Positions 18,187 to 26,694 of a DNA stretch of 64,000 nucleotides are shown here, in pieces (positions within the stretch are counted from its first letter, which is position 1; each line of letters starts with the position of its first letter). The position numbers and the translations under genes were made by a program. The notes beneath the pieces are model-generated. The model saw only the letters and a list, made by a program, of their open reading frames with translations, was not told where the DNA came from and did not search any database. The DNA is from Paracoccaceae bacterium (GTDB taxonomy: Bacteria > Pseudomonadota > Alphaproteobacteria > Rhodobacterales > Rhodobacteraceae): contig SBGD01000089.1 of assembly GCA_006226775.1 (NCBI GenBank), forward strand, positions 1 through 64,000, written 5' to 3'.

Positions 18187-19911
18187 TCAGCTTGCGGTCA
18201 TTGCCGCAGGTGCGGTTTGGGAAATCGGTGTCGCCTCGGGCGCGGCGCGTCCGGGAACGTCGAAGCGTTCGATATAGCGGGTGTATGCCGCGATCTCGGC
18301 GGCGCGGCGGTCCGGCGACCAGCCCTCGTGACGCGCCAGGATCCCGGCGGCGGTTTCCAGCACTTCGCGGCCGCAGGTCGAATTCAGCCCGACCATGATG
18401 CGCCGGATCAGCGCATCGGTCAGGGTGCGGCAGAACTCGGCGCGGAAGGTAAAGAGCAGCTCCGCCCCGATCGCCCCGGTCTCGGGGTCGAACACCGCCA
18501 GCAGGTCGGGATGGCTGCGGCCCAGGTCGAGGATCTCCTCGGCCCGCGCGCCGTAAAGCGAGATCAGCCGGTCGAGCGTTTCCGGCCCCACGGCATGGGT
18601 CTGGGCCAGGCCCTGGCGGAAGGCCGGCCAATCGCCGACCCGCGCGCCGGGAAAGAGCGTGCGCGTGGTGGTGCAGCGCGGCGCCTTGCGGCCCAGCCGC
18701 TTGTAGACCTCGTCCACCGTCTCTTCGGCCAGGCTGCGATAGGTGGTCAGCTTGCCGCCGATGATCGACAGCAGCCCCGACAACCGCGGCGCGTGGTCGT
18801 GGATCACGTGACTGCGCGGCACCTTCCATTCCGATTTCTCGGGCACGTAGGGCAGAGGGCGCACGCCGCTGTAGGTATAGAGGATGTCGTCGCGGGTCAG
18901 CCGGGCGGTGGGCACCAGGCTGTTGACCTCGCTCAGCAGGTAGTCGACCTCGGCATCGTCGGCGCGCGCGGTATCGGGGTCGTCCTCGAACTTCTTGTCG
19001 GTGGTGCCGATCAGGAAGCGCGCGCCCCACGGGATGATCAGCACCAGCCGCCCGTCGGCGCGGCTTTCGTAATAGACCACGTCATCGGGGGCGCCGGGGA
19101 AGGGATCGACGATCAGGTGACTGCCCTTGGCGCCGCCGATATGGCGCTTGTCGCCCCTGGCCTCGTCGCCCAGCACCGCATCGACCCAGGGGCCGGCGGC
19201 ATTGATGACGATGCGCCCCGAGAGCGCGTGGCGCTGGCCGGTGATCTGGTCGGTATAGAGCACGCCGGTGACGCGCCCGCCCTCCTGCCGGAAGCCGTCG
19301 ACCCTGGCATGGGTGAAGATGCTGGCGCCATCGGCATGGGCCGCCAGCGCCACCTCGACGCAAAGCCGCTCGGACCAGACCACCTGGCCGTCCATGAAGA
19401 TGGCACAACCGTCGAGCCCGTCGGCATTGATCTTCGGAAAGCGCGCCAGGGTCTCGGCGCGCGACAGCACCTTGTGCGCGGCGGTGGTCTTGTCGAAGGA
19501 CAACACGTCATAGGCCAGCATTCCGGCGCGGATGGTCCAGCGCGACCGGCGGTTGTGCCGGTAGAACGGGATCATCAGCGGCACCGGCTTGACCAGGTGC
19601 GGCGCAAGGCGGAACAGCCGCTCGCGCTCGCGCAGCGACTCGCGGACCAGCGCCACGTCGCCCTGCTCGAGATAGCGCAAGCCGCCGTGGATCAGCCGGC
19701 CCGACCAGCTCGAGGTGCCGCTGCCGATGTCTTCCTTTTCGACCAGCGCCACGCGCAACCCGCGCGCCGCCGCGTCGCGGGCGATGCCCGCGCCATTGAT
19801 GCCGGCCCCGATCACGATCAGATCGAAGGTGCCTTCGGTCCGCGGAGCCTGCGTGTTCAGGGATTGGCCTGAAATCGGGCCTGACACTGATGTGATCTGG
19901 ACTGGGGTCAT
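18187..19911 (-). CDS. FAD-dependent polyol-phosphate dehydrogenase (GlpD/EryB-like)
   Basis: The 574-residue protein has the GlpD family layout: FAD loop VIGAGINGAGIARDAAARG at about residues 33-51, the SGRLIHGGLRYLE motif, and a C-terminal helical domain. GlpD oxidises glycerol-3-phosphate; EryB of Brucella is a relative acting on erythritol-4-phosphate. In this operon, with two kinases and an aldolase, a longer polyol phosphate is more likely than glycerol-3-phosphate. Electrons would go to quinone at the membrane. The ATG at 19911, 46 nt after the lipoyl-domain gene, has no clear ribosome site, so the exact start is uncertain. Confidence 0.88.
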   Translation of the reverse strand: MTPVQITSVSGPISGQSLNTQAPRTEGTFDLIVIGAGINGAGIARDAAARGLRVALVEKEDIGSGTSSWSGRLIHGGLRYLEQGDVALVRESLRERERLFRLAPHLVKPVPLMIPFYRHNRRSRWTIRAGMLAYDVLSFDKTTAAHKVLSRAETLARFPKINADGLDGCAIFMDGQVVWSERLCVEVALAAHADGASIFTHARVDGFRQEGGRVTGVLYTDQITGQRHALSGRIVINAAGPWVDAVLGDEARGDKRHIGGAKGSHLIVDPFPGAPDDVVYYESRADGRLVLIIPWGARFLIGTTDKKFEDDPDTARADDAEVDYLLSEVNSLVPTARLTRDDILYTYSGVRPLPYVPEKSEWKVPRSHVIHDHAPRLSGLLSIIGGKLTTYRSLAEETVDEVYKRLGRKAPRCTTTRTLFPGARVGDWPAFRQGLAQTHAVGPETLDRLISLYGARAEEILDLGRSHPDLLAVFDPETGAIGAELLFTFRAEFCRTLTDALIRRIMVGLNSTCGREVLETAAGILARHEGWSPDRRAAEIAAYTRYIERFDVPGRAAPEATPISQTAPAAMTAS

Positions 19912-19957
19912 CTTCGGGTCACTCTGTTCGGGGCCGACGGGGGAGGTGTCGGCGGTC

Positions 19958-20200
19958 TCAGTCGTCGGTTTCGATGATGGCGAGGATGCTGCGCACCTTG
20001 GCGTCCTCACCCTGCTGGACGAGGATTTCGCGGAGGATGCCCGAGGCCGGCGATTCCAGCTCCTGGGTCGCCTTCTCGGCCTCGATCTCGGCCAGCGGCT
20101 CATCCTCCTCGACCCGGTCGCCGACGTTTTTCAGCCATTCGGTGACCGTGCCCTCGCTCATTCCCATGCCCCATTGCGGCAGCAGTACTTCCACTTTCAT
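19958..20200 (-). CDS. Free-standing lipoyl-domain carrier protein
   Basis: This 80-residue protein is one complete lipoyl domain with nothing attached. The modification site is Lys43 in EAEKATQELESP, which corresponds to the usual E-T-D-K-A motif. GGAGGG sits before ATG 20200, and the start overlaps the stop of the E1 beta gene (ATGA). It would carry the acyl group from E1 to the separate E2 catalytic domain encoded at 16622-17299. A glycine-cleavage H protein is excluded by its size and motif. The small size and overlapping start make it easy to miss in automatic annotation. Confidence 0.9.
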   Translation of the reverse strand: MKVEVLLPQWGMGMSEGTVTEWLKNVGDRVEEDEPLAEIEAEKATQELESPASGILREILVQQGEDAKVRSILAIIETDD

Positions 20201-21231
20201 GCGTCGACCCTCCGGGTGTCCTTTGCGCGTTTCTCTGTTCTGGTGACCGCCTCGATCGCCGCGACGATCTTTTCGGTGGTCGGGTAGATTGCCGGCTCCA
20301 GCGCCGGGCTGAACGGCACCTGCATGTCCAGGGCGGTCACCCGCTTGATCGGGGCACGCAGGGCCGAATAGGCCTCCTCGGCGACGATGGCCGAGATCTC
20401 GGCCGCCGCGCCGCAGGTGCGGTGCGCGGGGTCGGCGATCACCAGCCGCCCGGTGCGCCGGACCGAGGCGAGGATCGCCTCGCTGTCCAGCGGCACCAGG
20501 GTGCGCGGGTCGATCACCTCGACCGACACGCCCTTGGCGGCCATCTGCTCGGCGGCCCTGAGCGCCAGCGGCACGGCGCCGGAAATCGCCACCACCGTCA
20601 CGTCGCTGCCCTCGCGGCGCACCCGCGCCTTGCCGAAGGGGATGCGGTATTCGGCGTCGTCGACCTCTTCCTTCAGCCCCCAGAGCGGGCAGGCCTCGAA
20701 GATCAGCACCGGATCGTCGCTGTCCACCGCGCTGCGCAGCAGGCCCTTGGCATCGCTGGCCGAGGCCGGCACGACAACCTTCAGCCCCGGCACGTTCATG
20801 AACATCGGGTAGGGCCGGTCGGAATGATGGGCGCCGGTGTTCAGCCCGTAGAACATGGCCGAGCGGAACACGACCGGGATCGAGTTCTGGCCGCCGAACA
20901 TGTAGCGGTTCTTGGCCGCCTGGTTCACCAGCTGGTCCATCGCCATGTAGAGAAAGGACGAGTAGCTGAGATCGACGATCGGCCGCAGCCCGGTCATCGC
21001 CGCGCCGATGGCGGCGCCGACGATGGCCTCTTCGGCGATCGGCGTGTTGCGGATGCGCGAACGGCCGTACATCTGGACGAAATCGCCGGATCCGGCGCGC
21101 GACTTGCTGCCGCCGGTGGTGCCGTAGACATTGGCCTCGACATCCTCGCCGATGATGATCACGCGCGCGTCGGCATCCATCGCCTCGCGCTGCGCGGCAC
21201 CGATGGCGCCGATATAGGTCATGACACTCAC
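20197..21231 (-). CDS. Dehydrogenase E1 component, beta subunit (AcoB/PdhB-like)
   Basis: The 344-residue protein is the transketolase-like beta subunit of a thiamine-dependent 2-oxo-acid or acetoin dehydrogenase. It shows GEDVEANVYGTTGG, RIRNTPIAEEAIVG, DLSYSSFLYMAMDQ and the C-terminal IDPRTLVPLD segment. GTG 21231 overlaps the E1 alpha stop (GTGA) with GGAGG 7 nt upstream, so I prefer it to the ATG three codons later. With E1 alpha it decarboxylates or cleaves a keto compound and acylates the lipoyl carrier. Acetoin dehydrogenases have this alpha/beta form, but so do PDH and branched-chain enzymes. Confidence 0.9.
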   Translation of the reverse strand: MSVMTYIGAIGAAQREAMDADARVIIIGEDVEANVYGTTGGSKSRAGSGDFVQMYGRSRIRNTPIAEEAIVGAAIGAAMTGLRPIVDLSYSSFLYMAMDQLVNQAAKNRYMFGGQNSIPVVFRSAMFYGLNTGAHHSDRPYPMFMNVPGLKVVVPASASDAKGLLRSAVDSDDPVLIFEACPLWGLKEEVDDAEYRIPFGKARVRREGSDVTVVAISGAVPLALRAAEQMAAKGVSVEVIDPRTLVPLDSEAILASVRRTGRLVIADPAHRTCGAAAEISAIVAEEAYSALRAPIKRVTALDMQVPFSPALEPAIYPTTEKIVAAIEAVTRTEKRAKDTRRVDA

Positions 21232-22232
21232 AGGAAGGCCTCCACGTTGTAGGGGTCGGTGTAGAGATGCTCGAAGGCGACCCGCAGATCGGGATCGGGG
21301 CTTTCGAGCGCGAAGCGGGCGCACTCCTCGACCTCCCGCTCGACCTCGGCGCGCAGCGCGTCCATCTGGTCTTGGGTGGCGATGCCGGTCCGGATCAGGT
21401 GATCGCGGAAGAGCACGACCGGATCGCGCGCCAGCCAGCTTTCGCGCTCGGCGACATCGCGGTAATCGACGTTGATGCGCAGGCCTTCGGAGTGCTCGCG
21501 GAAGCGGTAGGTCATCACCTCGACCAGGGTCGGGCCCTCGCCCGCCCGCGCCCGGGCCACCGCCTCGGAGACCGCCGCGTGCACCTTGAGCACGTCCTGG
21601 CCGTCCTCGACCCGCACGCCCCTGACGCCGAAGCCCGGCGCGCGTTCGACGATGCTGCCGCCGGTGACGGTATGGGCGGGCGTCGAGATGGCGTAGCGGT
21701 TGTTCTCGCACAGGAAGATGACCGGCAGCTTCCAGATCGAGGCCATGTTGAGCGCCTCGTAGAACACGCCCTGGTTGGCCGCGCCGTCGCCGAAAAAGGC
21801 CAGCGCGACGCGATCCTGCTTCAGCACCTGGGCCGAGAGCCCGGCGCCGACGGCGATCGGGATCGACGAGCCGGTGATGCCGGATTCGCCCAGGCTGCCG
21901 ACCGAGGCATCGGCCAGGTGCAGCGATCCGCCCTTGCCCTTGCACACGCCGGTGGCCTTGCCGACCAGCTCGGCCATCAGCGGCCCCAGCGGCGAGCCCA
22001 TGCCGATCGGGTGGCCGTGGCTGCGGTGGTTGCCGGTCATGTGGTCGCCCTTGCGCAACGCCATGGTTGCACCGACGACCTGCGCCTCCTGGCCGATGCT
22101 GGTGTGCACCGAGCCGGGAATATAGCCGCGCTTGACCATCAGCGAGCAGCGCTCGTCAAACAGCCGGATGCGCAGCATCCTGCGCTGCATCTCGAGAAGG
22201 GTTTCCTCGGGGAGACCCGAACCTTGGTCCAT
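21228..22232 (-). CDS. Dehydrogenase E1 component, alpha subunit (AcoA/PdhA-like)
   Basis: The 334-residue protein carries the thiamine diphosphate motif from GDG (148-150) to NN (177-178) and the SHGHPIG loop. It is the alpha subunit of a heterotetrameric E1. It is the first gene of the 12-gene leftward operon, and the SorC-family regulator gene points the other way. The ribosome site is weak (GAGAG). No E3 (dihydrolipoamide dehydrogenase) gene lies in this window, so the complex must borrow the housekeeping E3. Confidence 0.9.
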   Translation of the reverse strand: MDQGSGLPEETLLEMQRRMLRIRLFDERCSLMVKRGYIPGSVHTSIGQEAQVVGATMALRKGDHMTGNHRSHGHPIGMGSPLGPLMAELVGKATGVCKGKGGSLHLADASVGSLGESGITGSSIPIAVGAGLSAQVLKQDRVALAFFGDGAANQGVFYEALNMASIWKLPVIFLCENNRYAISTPAHTVTGGSIVERAPGFGVRGVRVEDGQDVLKVHAAVSEAVARARAGEGPTLVEVMTYRFREHSEGLRINVDYRDVAERESWLARDPVVLFRDHLIRTGIATQDQMDALRAEVEREVEECARFALESPDPDLRVAFEHLYTDPYNVEAFL

Positions 22233-22501
22233 CTCTCTTGCCCTCTTGCATCAATTGTTCAGCTTTCCAACATTAGTATCATAAATCGGAAATCGCGCAA
22301 CACGGTTTCTTTCCGTGCGCGGTGCGATCGTGGAAATCCCTGAAAAATTTCGGGTTTCCTGGGGATTTCGGTGGCAAGGACGGGGAAATCCGCCGGGCCA
22401 GGCGCGTCGGACAGTCGGAGAATCGCACGGACGGGCTGGACGATTCCCCGAAGTTGCGTCACATTCGGAGTGTCCGAGCGCTTGTGGCAAGGAGGGGTGT
22501 G
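22233..22501. promoter_or_regulatory. Divergent control region of the polyol island
   Basis: These 269 bases lie between the E1 alpha gene and the SorC-family regulator and must hold both promoters. An AT-richer stretch near 22260-22300 contains TATGAT-like sequence on the minus strand. An 8-bp inverted repeat (22333-22340 against 22362-22369) could be a further site or a leader hairpin. The candidate regulator site at 22246-22261 is listed separately. Confidence 0.5.
22246..22261 (-). promoter_or_regulatory. Candidate SorC-family operator upstream of E1 alpha
   Basis: Read on the minus strand, this is TGAACAATTGATGCAA. It agrees with the site upstream of the second kinase (23487-23502) at 11 of 16 positions, including TGAACA at one end and CAA at the other. 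It lies 14 nt upstream of the E1 alpha start, just before the ribosome site. Confidence 0.4.
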
Positions 22502-23461
22502 ATGAAAGACCTGGAGAAGAAGGCGACCGACATGGCCCGGGCGGCCTGGCTCTATTACATCGAGCAGTTCACGCAGAGTCAGATCGCCGACAAGCTCGGC
22601 GTCAGCCGCAGCACGGTGATCCGCCTGCTGCAACGCGCGCGGCTAAGCGGGCTGGTGACGATCACCCTGGGCGTGTCCGGCGAGACCTTCGAGCTCGAGC
22701 GCGACCTCGAGCGGCGATTCGGCCTCAAGACGGTGCGCATCGTCCCCGAGGCCGAGGACGGCGAGACCCAGCGCCGCTGGCTGGGCCAGGTCGCCGCCGG
22801 CACCCTGCAGGAAATGGCGCGCAAGAATTCGATCCTCGCGGTCAGCTGGGGCCGCACCCTGCGCGCCATGGCCGATTCGCTCAGCGGCGAAGTCTCGGTG
22901 CCGGGGATGCGCACGGTGGCGCTGATCGGCGGCCTGCACAATGCCGACCGCGGCACCAACCCCTACGAGGTGGCCGAGCTGGTCGGCCAGTTCTTCAATG
23001 CCCCGGCGCGCGCGCTCTATGCCCCGGTCTACGTGCGCAATGCCGAGACCGCCGCCGGGCTGATCAGCGACCCGGGGCTCAACGAGGCGCTCGACATGGC
23101 GCGGCGCGCCTCGCTGGTGGTGTTCAGCGCCGGATCGCTGAGCGAAAACGCCACCATGCTCAAGCTGGGCTACGTGAACCCGACCGAGAAGGACTTCCTG
23201 CAACGCCAGGGCGCGGTCGGCGACATTGCCTGCCGCTGGATCGATGCCGATGGCGCGCCGGTGGCGCTGCCGCCCACCATCCACCCGATCGGCCTGTCGC
23301 TCAACGACCTGCGCGCCATCCCCGACCGGCTGATGGTGGCGGGCGGCGCGTCGAAAGTGGAAGTCATCCTCGCCAGCCTGCGCGGCGGCTATGCCACCCA
23401 CCTGATCACCGACGAGGCGGTCGCGGCGCAACTGCTGAGCCACGCGCCAGAACCCACATGA
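22502..23461 (+). CDS. SorC-family sugar-responsive regulator (EryD-like)
   Basis: The 319-residue protein has an N-terminal helix-turn-helix at about residues 21-45 (QSQIADKLGVSRSTVIRLLQ) and a SorC-type sugar-binding domain (VSWGRTL; GGLHN; ASKVEVILASLRGG near the C-terminus). EryD, the erythritol regulator of Brucella, is a known relative. These proteins usually respond to a phosphorylated sugar. ATG 22502 follows AAGGAGG with 7 nt spacing. It is divergent from the 12-gene operon and precedes the kinase-lipA-ribH unit, so it probably controls both. Confidence 0.9.
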   Translation: MKDLEKKATDMARAAWLYYIEQFTQSQIADKLGVSRSTVIRLLQRARLSGLVTITLGVSGETFELERDLERRFGLKTVRIVPEAEDGETQRRWLGQVAAGTLQEMARKNSILAVSWGRTLRAMADSLSGEVSVPGMRTVALIGGLHNADRGTNPYEVAELVGQFFNAPARALYAPVYVRNAETAAGLISDPGLNEALDMARRASLVVFSAGSLSENATMLKLGYVNPTEKDFLQRQGAVGDIACRWIDADGAPVALPPTIHPIGLSLNDLRAIPDRLMVAGGASKVEVILASLRGGYATHLITDEAVAAQLLSHAPEPT

Positions 23462-23481
23462 GATAATGAACCACTTGCTCT

Positions 23482-23502
23482 TATGTTGAACATATGCTTC
23501 AA
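23482..23502 (+). promoter_or_regulatory. Candidate SorC-family operator upstream of second kinase
   Basis: A 13-base palindrome, TATGTTGAACATA (23482-23494, odd centre), overlaps TGAACATATGCTTCAA (23487-23502), the counterpart of the site upstream of E1 alpha. It lies about 70 nt before the kinase start in the 108-nt gap after the regulator gene. Confidence 0.45.
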
Positions 23503-23569
23503 TAAGCCGTGACAACGGTCTTGCCGGAGGGTGCGGGCTGCGCACCCCGTGACCGGCATGGGAGGACGG

Positions 23570-25063
23570 ATGATACTGGGGATCGATCTTGGCACCTCGA
23601 TGGTGAAGGCCGCGCGGTTTTCGCTCGAGGGCGATTGCCTCGCGGTGGCGGCGCGGCGCAGCACGCCGACCTCGCTGGGCGGCGGGCGCATCGAACAGGA
23701 CTTCGAAGAGATCGTGACCGCGGTCGGCGAAGTGGTCGCCGAGGCCTGCGCCGGGGCGCCGCCGCCCAAGGTCATCGGCATCACCGGCCAGAGCGACGGG
23801 CTCTGGCTGCTGGACGCCCAGGGGCGCGGGGTGCGCCCGGCGGTCTCCTGGCTCGACGACCGGGGCAATCCGCACCTGCAACGCTGGATCGACAGCGGCG
23901 CCTTTGCCGCCGTCTTTCGCCGCAACGCCAATGCGATCTTCCCCGGCAGCCACGCGCCGCTGATGGCCGCGCTGAAACAGGGCGATCCCGAGGCGCTGGC
24001 CCGCGCCCATACCGCGAGCTATCTCAAGGACGGCATCCTGCAGCGCCTCACCGGGGCGCGGGTCACCGATGCCTCCGATGCCTCGCTGCCCTTCCTCGAC
24101 ATCCGTCGCCGCGACTATGACCCGCAGATCCTGAAGATCCTCGGGCTGGAAGACATGGCCCGGCTGCTCTCGCCGGTGATGCCCGCCCCCGGCCAGTGCT
24201 TTGCGCTGAACGGGGCCGGCGCCGCCCTGACCGGATTGCCCGAGGGCATCCCGGTCCATGCCGGGCCGTTCGACCTTGTCGCCTGTGCCATGGGCGCGGG
24301 CGTGCGCGAGGTCGGCGAGGGGCTGATCATCATCGGAACGACGCTGGCCTGCGAGGTGCTGACCGACCGCATCGACACCACGGCGGAGCCGGTGGGAATG
24401 ACCCTCTGCATGCCGCAGGACGACCGCTGGATGCGCGCCATGCCGGCCACGGTGGGCACCGCCACGCTCGACTGGGTGCTGGGCATGATCGGCGCCAGCC
24501 ATGGCGAGGTCGACGCGCTGCTGGCGCAAAGCCGGCCCGGGGCGAATGGCGCCACCGCCCTGCCCTTCTTCTCGGCCACCGGCGAGCGCGCGCCCTTTGT
24601 CGATGTCGCGGCGCGTGGCCAGATCGCCGGGCTCAGCACCGCGACCACCCGGGCCGACCTGGTCATGGCGGTCTGCGAATCGGTGGCCTATGCGGCGCGG
24701 CACTGCATCGAGGCGGCGGGCCTGCGCGGTCGCGTCATGGTCTGCGGCGGCGGCGCGAACTCCGGCACCTGGCGCCAGATGGTCGCCGACGTGCTGCAAC
24801 GCCCACTGCATATCGCGCCCCGCCCCGAGGTCGGGGCCCGCGGCGCGGCGCTGGCGGCGATGGACGTGGCCGGGATTGCCCATGACCGCGACGCCTGGAC
24901 CCGGCCCGAGGGCGTGATCGAGCCGCACCGCGCCCGGGCCGCCCATTACGACGCGGGCTTTGCCCGCTACCTCGACAGCGTGGCCTCGGCCCGCGCCCTC
25001 TGGAACCGTCCGCGCGCCGCCCAGCCGGCGCTGCGCAAGGAGGCCCCATGCCCCGCGACCTGA
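23570..25063 (+). CDS. FGGY-family carbohydrate kinase (second)
   Basis: The 497-residue protein has the FGGY fold with phosphate loop [14 protein letters not shown], an active-site Asp in [14 protein letters not shown], and C-terminal [14 protein letters not shown]. The GxFD form of the catalytic motif resembles L-xylulose kinase (LyxK) more than D-xylulokinase. GGGAGGACGG precedes ATG 23570. The end overlaps the lipoyl synthase start by 16 nt, so the two are co-translated. Together with the kinase at 9959, the island has two different FGGY kinases, perhaps acting on the substrate and on a later intermediate. Confidence 0.88.
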   Translation: MILGIDLGTSMVKAARFSLEGDCLAVAARRSTPTSLGGGRIEQDFEEIVTAVGEVVAEACAGAPPPKVIGITGQSDGLWLLDAQGRGVRPAVSWLDDRGNPHLQRWIDSGAFAAVFRRNANAIFPGSHAPLMAALKQGDPEALARAHTASYLKDGILQRLTGARVTDASDASLPFLDIRRRDYDPQILKILGLEDMARLLSPVMPAPGQCFALNGAGAALTGLPEGIPVHAGPFDLVACAMGAGVREVGEGLIIIGTTLACEVLTDRIDTTAEPVGMTLCMPQDDRWMRAMPATVGTATLDWVLGMIGASHGEVDALLAQSRPGANGATALPFFSATGERAPFVDVAARGQIAGLSTATTRADLVMAVCESVAYAARHCIEAAGLRGRVMVCGGGANSGTWRQMVADVLQRPLHIAPRPEVGARGAALAAMDVAGIAHDRDAWTRPEGVIEPHRARAAHYDAGFARYLDSVASARALWNRPRAAQPALRKEAPCPAT

Positions 25064-26001
25064 AACGCCCCGACCAGCGCCACCCCGAAAAGGCGCACCG
25101 CCCCGCCACCCCGCGCCTGCCGAAACCCGACTGGATCCGCGTCAAGGCGCGCGCGGGCAAAGGCTTCAGGGAAACCCAGGAGATCGTGCAGACCCACGGG
25201 CTGACCACGGTCTGCCAGGAGGCCGGCTGCCCCAACCTCGGCGAATGCTGGGACAAGCGGCACGCCACCATGATGATCATGGGCGAGATCTGCACCCGCG
25301 GCTGTACCTTCTGCAATGTCGCCACCGGGCGGCCCGAGGCGCTCGACATCTTCGAGCCGGGGCGGGTGGCCGATGCGGTGGCCAGGCTGGGGCTGAACCA
25401 CGTGGTCGTGACCTCGGTCGACCGCGACGATCTGGACGACGGCGGGGCCGAGCATTTCGCGATGACCATCCGCGCCATCCGCAAACGCGCGCCGGGCACC
25501 ACCATCGAGGTGCTGACGCCGGATTTCCTGAAATGCCGCTCCAAGGCGCTGGAACGGGTGGTCGCCGCGCGGCCGGATGTCTTCAACCACAACCTCGAGA
25601 CCGTGCCGCGGCTTTATGCGCAGGTGCGGCCCGGGGCGCGCTATTTCCATTCCCTGCGTCTGTTGCAGCGGGTGCGCGAGCTTGACCCCGCGATCTTCAC
25701 CAAGTCCGGCCTCATGGTCGGCCTGGGCGAGAGTGCGGGCGAAGTGCGGCAGGTGATGGACGACATGCGCGCCGCCGATGTCGATTTCCTGACCATCGGC
25801 CAATACCTGCAACCGACGCCCCGGCACCACGCCGTCGACCGCTTCGTGACGCCCGAGGAGTTCGACGCCTATGCGCGCGCCGCCTGTGGCAAGGGCTTCC
25901 TGATGGTCTCGGCCACGCCGCTGACCCGCTCCAGCCACCACGCGGGCGAGGATTTCGCCAAGCTCCGCGCCGCCCGTTCCGCCCGCCCCGCGCAGGCCTG
26001 A
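25048..26001 (+). CDS. lipA: Lipoyl synthase
   Basis: This 317-residue radical-SAM enzyme inserts two sulfurs into octanoyl groups to make lipoyl cofactors. Both clusters are intact: Cys56, Cys61 and Cys67 for the auxiliary cluster, and Cys82, Cys86 and Cys89 (CTRGCTFC) for the SAM cluster. The C-terminal TRSSHHA segment supplies the serine ligand. AAGGAGG lies directly before ATG 25048. Its place in a sugar island with a free lipoyl carrier suggests a dedicated copy that matures that carrier. A housekeeping lipA elsewhere in the genome is expected, but I cannot check that. Confidence 0.95.
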   Translation: MPRDLKRPDQRHPEKAHRPATPRLPKPDWIRVKARAGKGFRETQEIVQTHGLTTVCQEAGCPNLGECWDKRHATMMIMGEICTRGCTFCNVATGRPEALDIFEPGRVADAVARLGLNHVVVTSVDRDDLDDGGAEHFAMTIRAIRKRAPGTTIEVLTPDFLKCRSKALERVVAARPDVFNHNLETVPRLYAQVRPGARYFHSLRLLQRVRELDPAIFTKSGLMVGLGESAGEVRQVMDDMRAADVDFLTIGQYLQPTPRHHAVDRFVTPEEFDAYARAACGKGFLMVSATPLTRSSHHAGEDFAKLRAARSARPAQA

Positions 26002-26022
26002 CCCCCAACCGAAAGCATTCCC

Positions 26023-26472
26023 ATGACCGACCACCCCCGTTTCGCCTTCATCAAGGCGCGCTGGCACGCGGATATCGTCGACCGGGCGTATGCCGGGTTC
26101 CTCGCGCGCCTGGCCGATCTCTCGCCCGGCGCCGAGGTCGAGACCTTCGACGTGCCCGGCGCCTTCGAGATGCCGCTGCTGGCCCAGCGCCTGGCCCAGA
26201 GCGGCCGGTTCGACGCCATCGCCGCCGCGGCCCTCGTCGTGGATGGCGGCATCTACCGGCATGATTTCGTGGCCCAGGCGGTCGTCACCGGGTTGATGGA
26301 GGTGCAGCTCAGGACCGATGTCCCGGTGCTCTCGGTCTCGCTCACGCCGCATCATTTCCAGCCCTCGGCGGATCACGCGGGTTTCTTTGCCGAGCATTTC
26401 TTCGGCAAGGGCGGCGAGGCCGCCGAAGCCGCCGTCGCCGTGGCGCGCCTCGGCAGCGGGGCGGCGGGATAG
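26023..26472 (+). CDS. ribH2: Type II 6,7-dimethyl-8-ribityllumazine synthase
   Basis: The 149-residue protein condenses 5-amino-6-ribitylaminouracil with 3,4-dihydroxybutanone 4-phosphate in riboflavin synthesis. The motifs FIKARWHADIVD, FDVPGAFEMP, VVDGGIYRHDFVA and VLSVSLTPHHF match the decameric type II enzyme known from Brucella (RibH2). It follows lipA by 21 nt and is probably co-transcribed with it and the kinase. No FMN riboswitch is visible upstream. Its presence may serve the FAD enzyme of this island (GlpD-like), or it may have been recruited for an unrelated reaction. The ribosome site is weak. Confidence 0.9.
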   Translation: MTDHPRFAFIKARWHADIVDRAYAGFLARLADLSPGAEVETFDVPGAFEMPLLAQRLAQSGRFDAIAAAALVVDGGIYRHDFVAQAVVTGLMEVQLRTDVPVLSVSLTPHHFQPSADHAGFFAEHFFGKGGEAAEAAVAVARLGSGAAG

Positions 26473-26694
26473 GCGCCGTCCGGACACCTGCCATTCCGCA
26501 ACACGAAAGACGGGGCCCCGACAGGACCAGCCCCTTGCGGCCAATGTTGATGCAGCGGACGATTTCGACGGGCGGGGCGGACTGCGCCGCGACCGGGGGA
26601 TCGGCAAATTGTCGCGTCGGCTTGTGGCCGTTTTGACGACTTCATAGGTTTCAATCGACCGAGACACGTGCCGCCGCCCCGGGAGAGCCTCGCC

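Noticed and set aside
16622-20200. The split E2 as a broken gene or assembly error
   Set aside because: Both parts start with good ribosome sites or coupled starts, have complete active-site residues, and are separated by two intact genes.
26002-26022. An FMN riboswitch ahead of ribH2
   Set aside because: Only 21 nt separate lipA and ribH2, and I recognise no FMN-element sequence further upstream.
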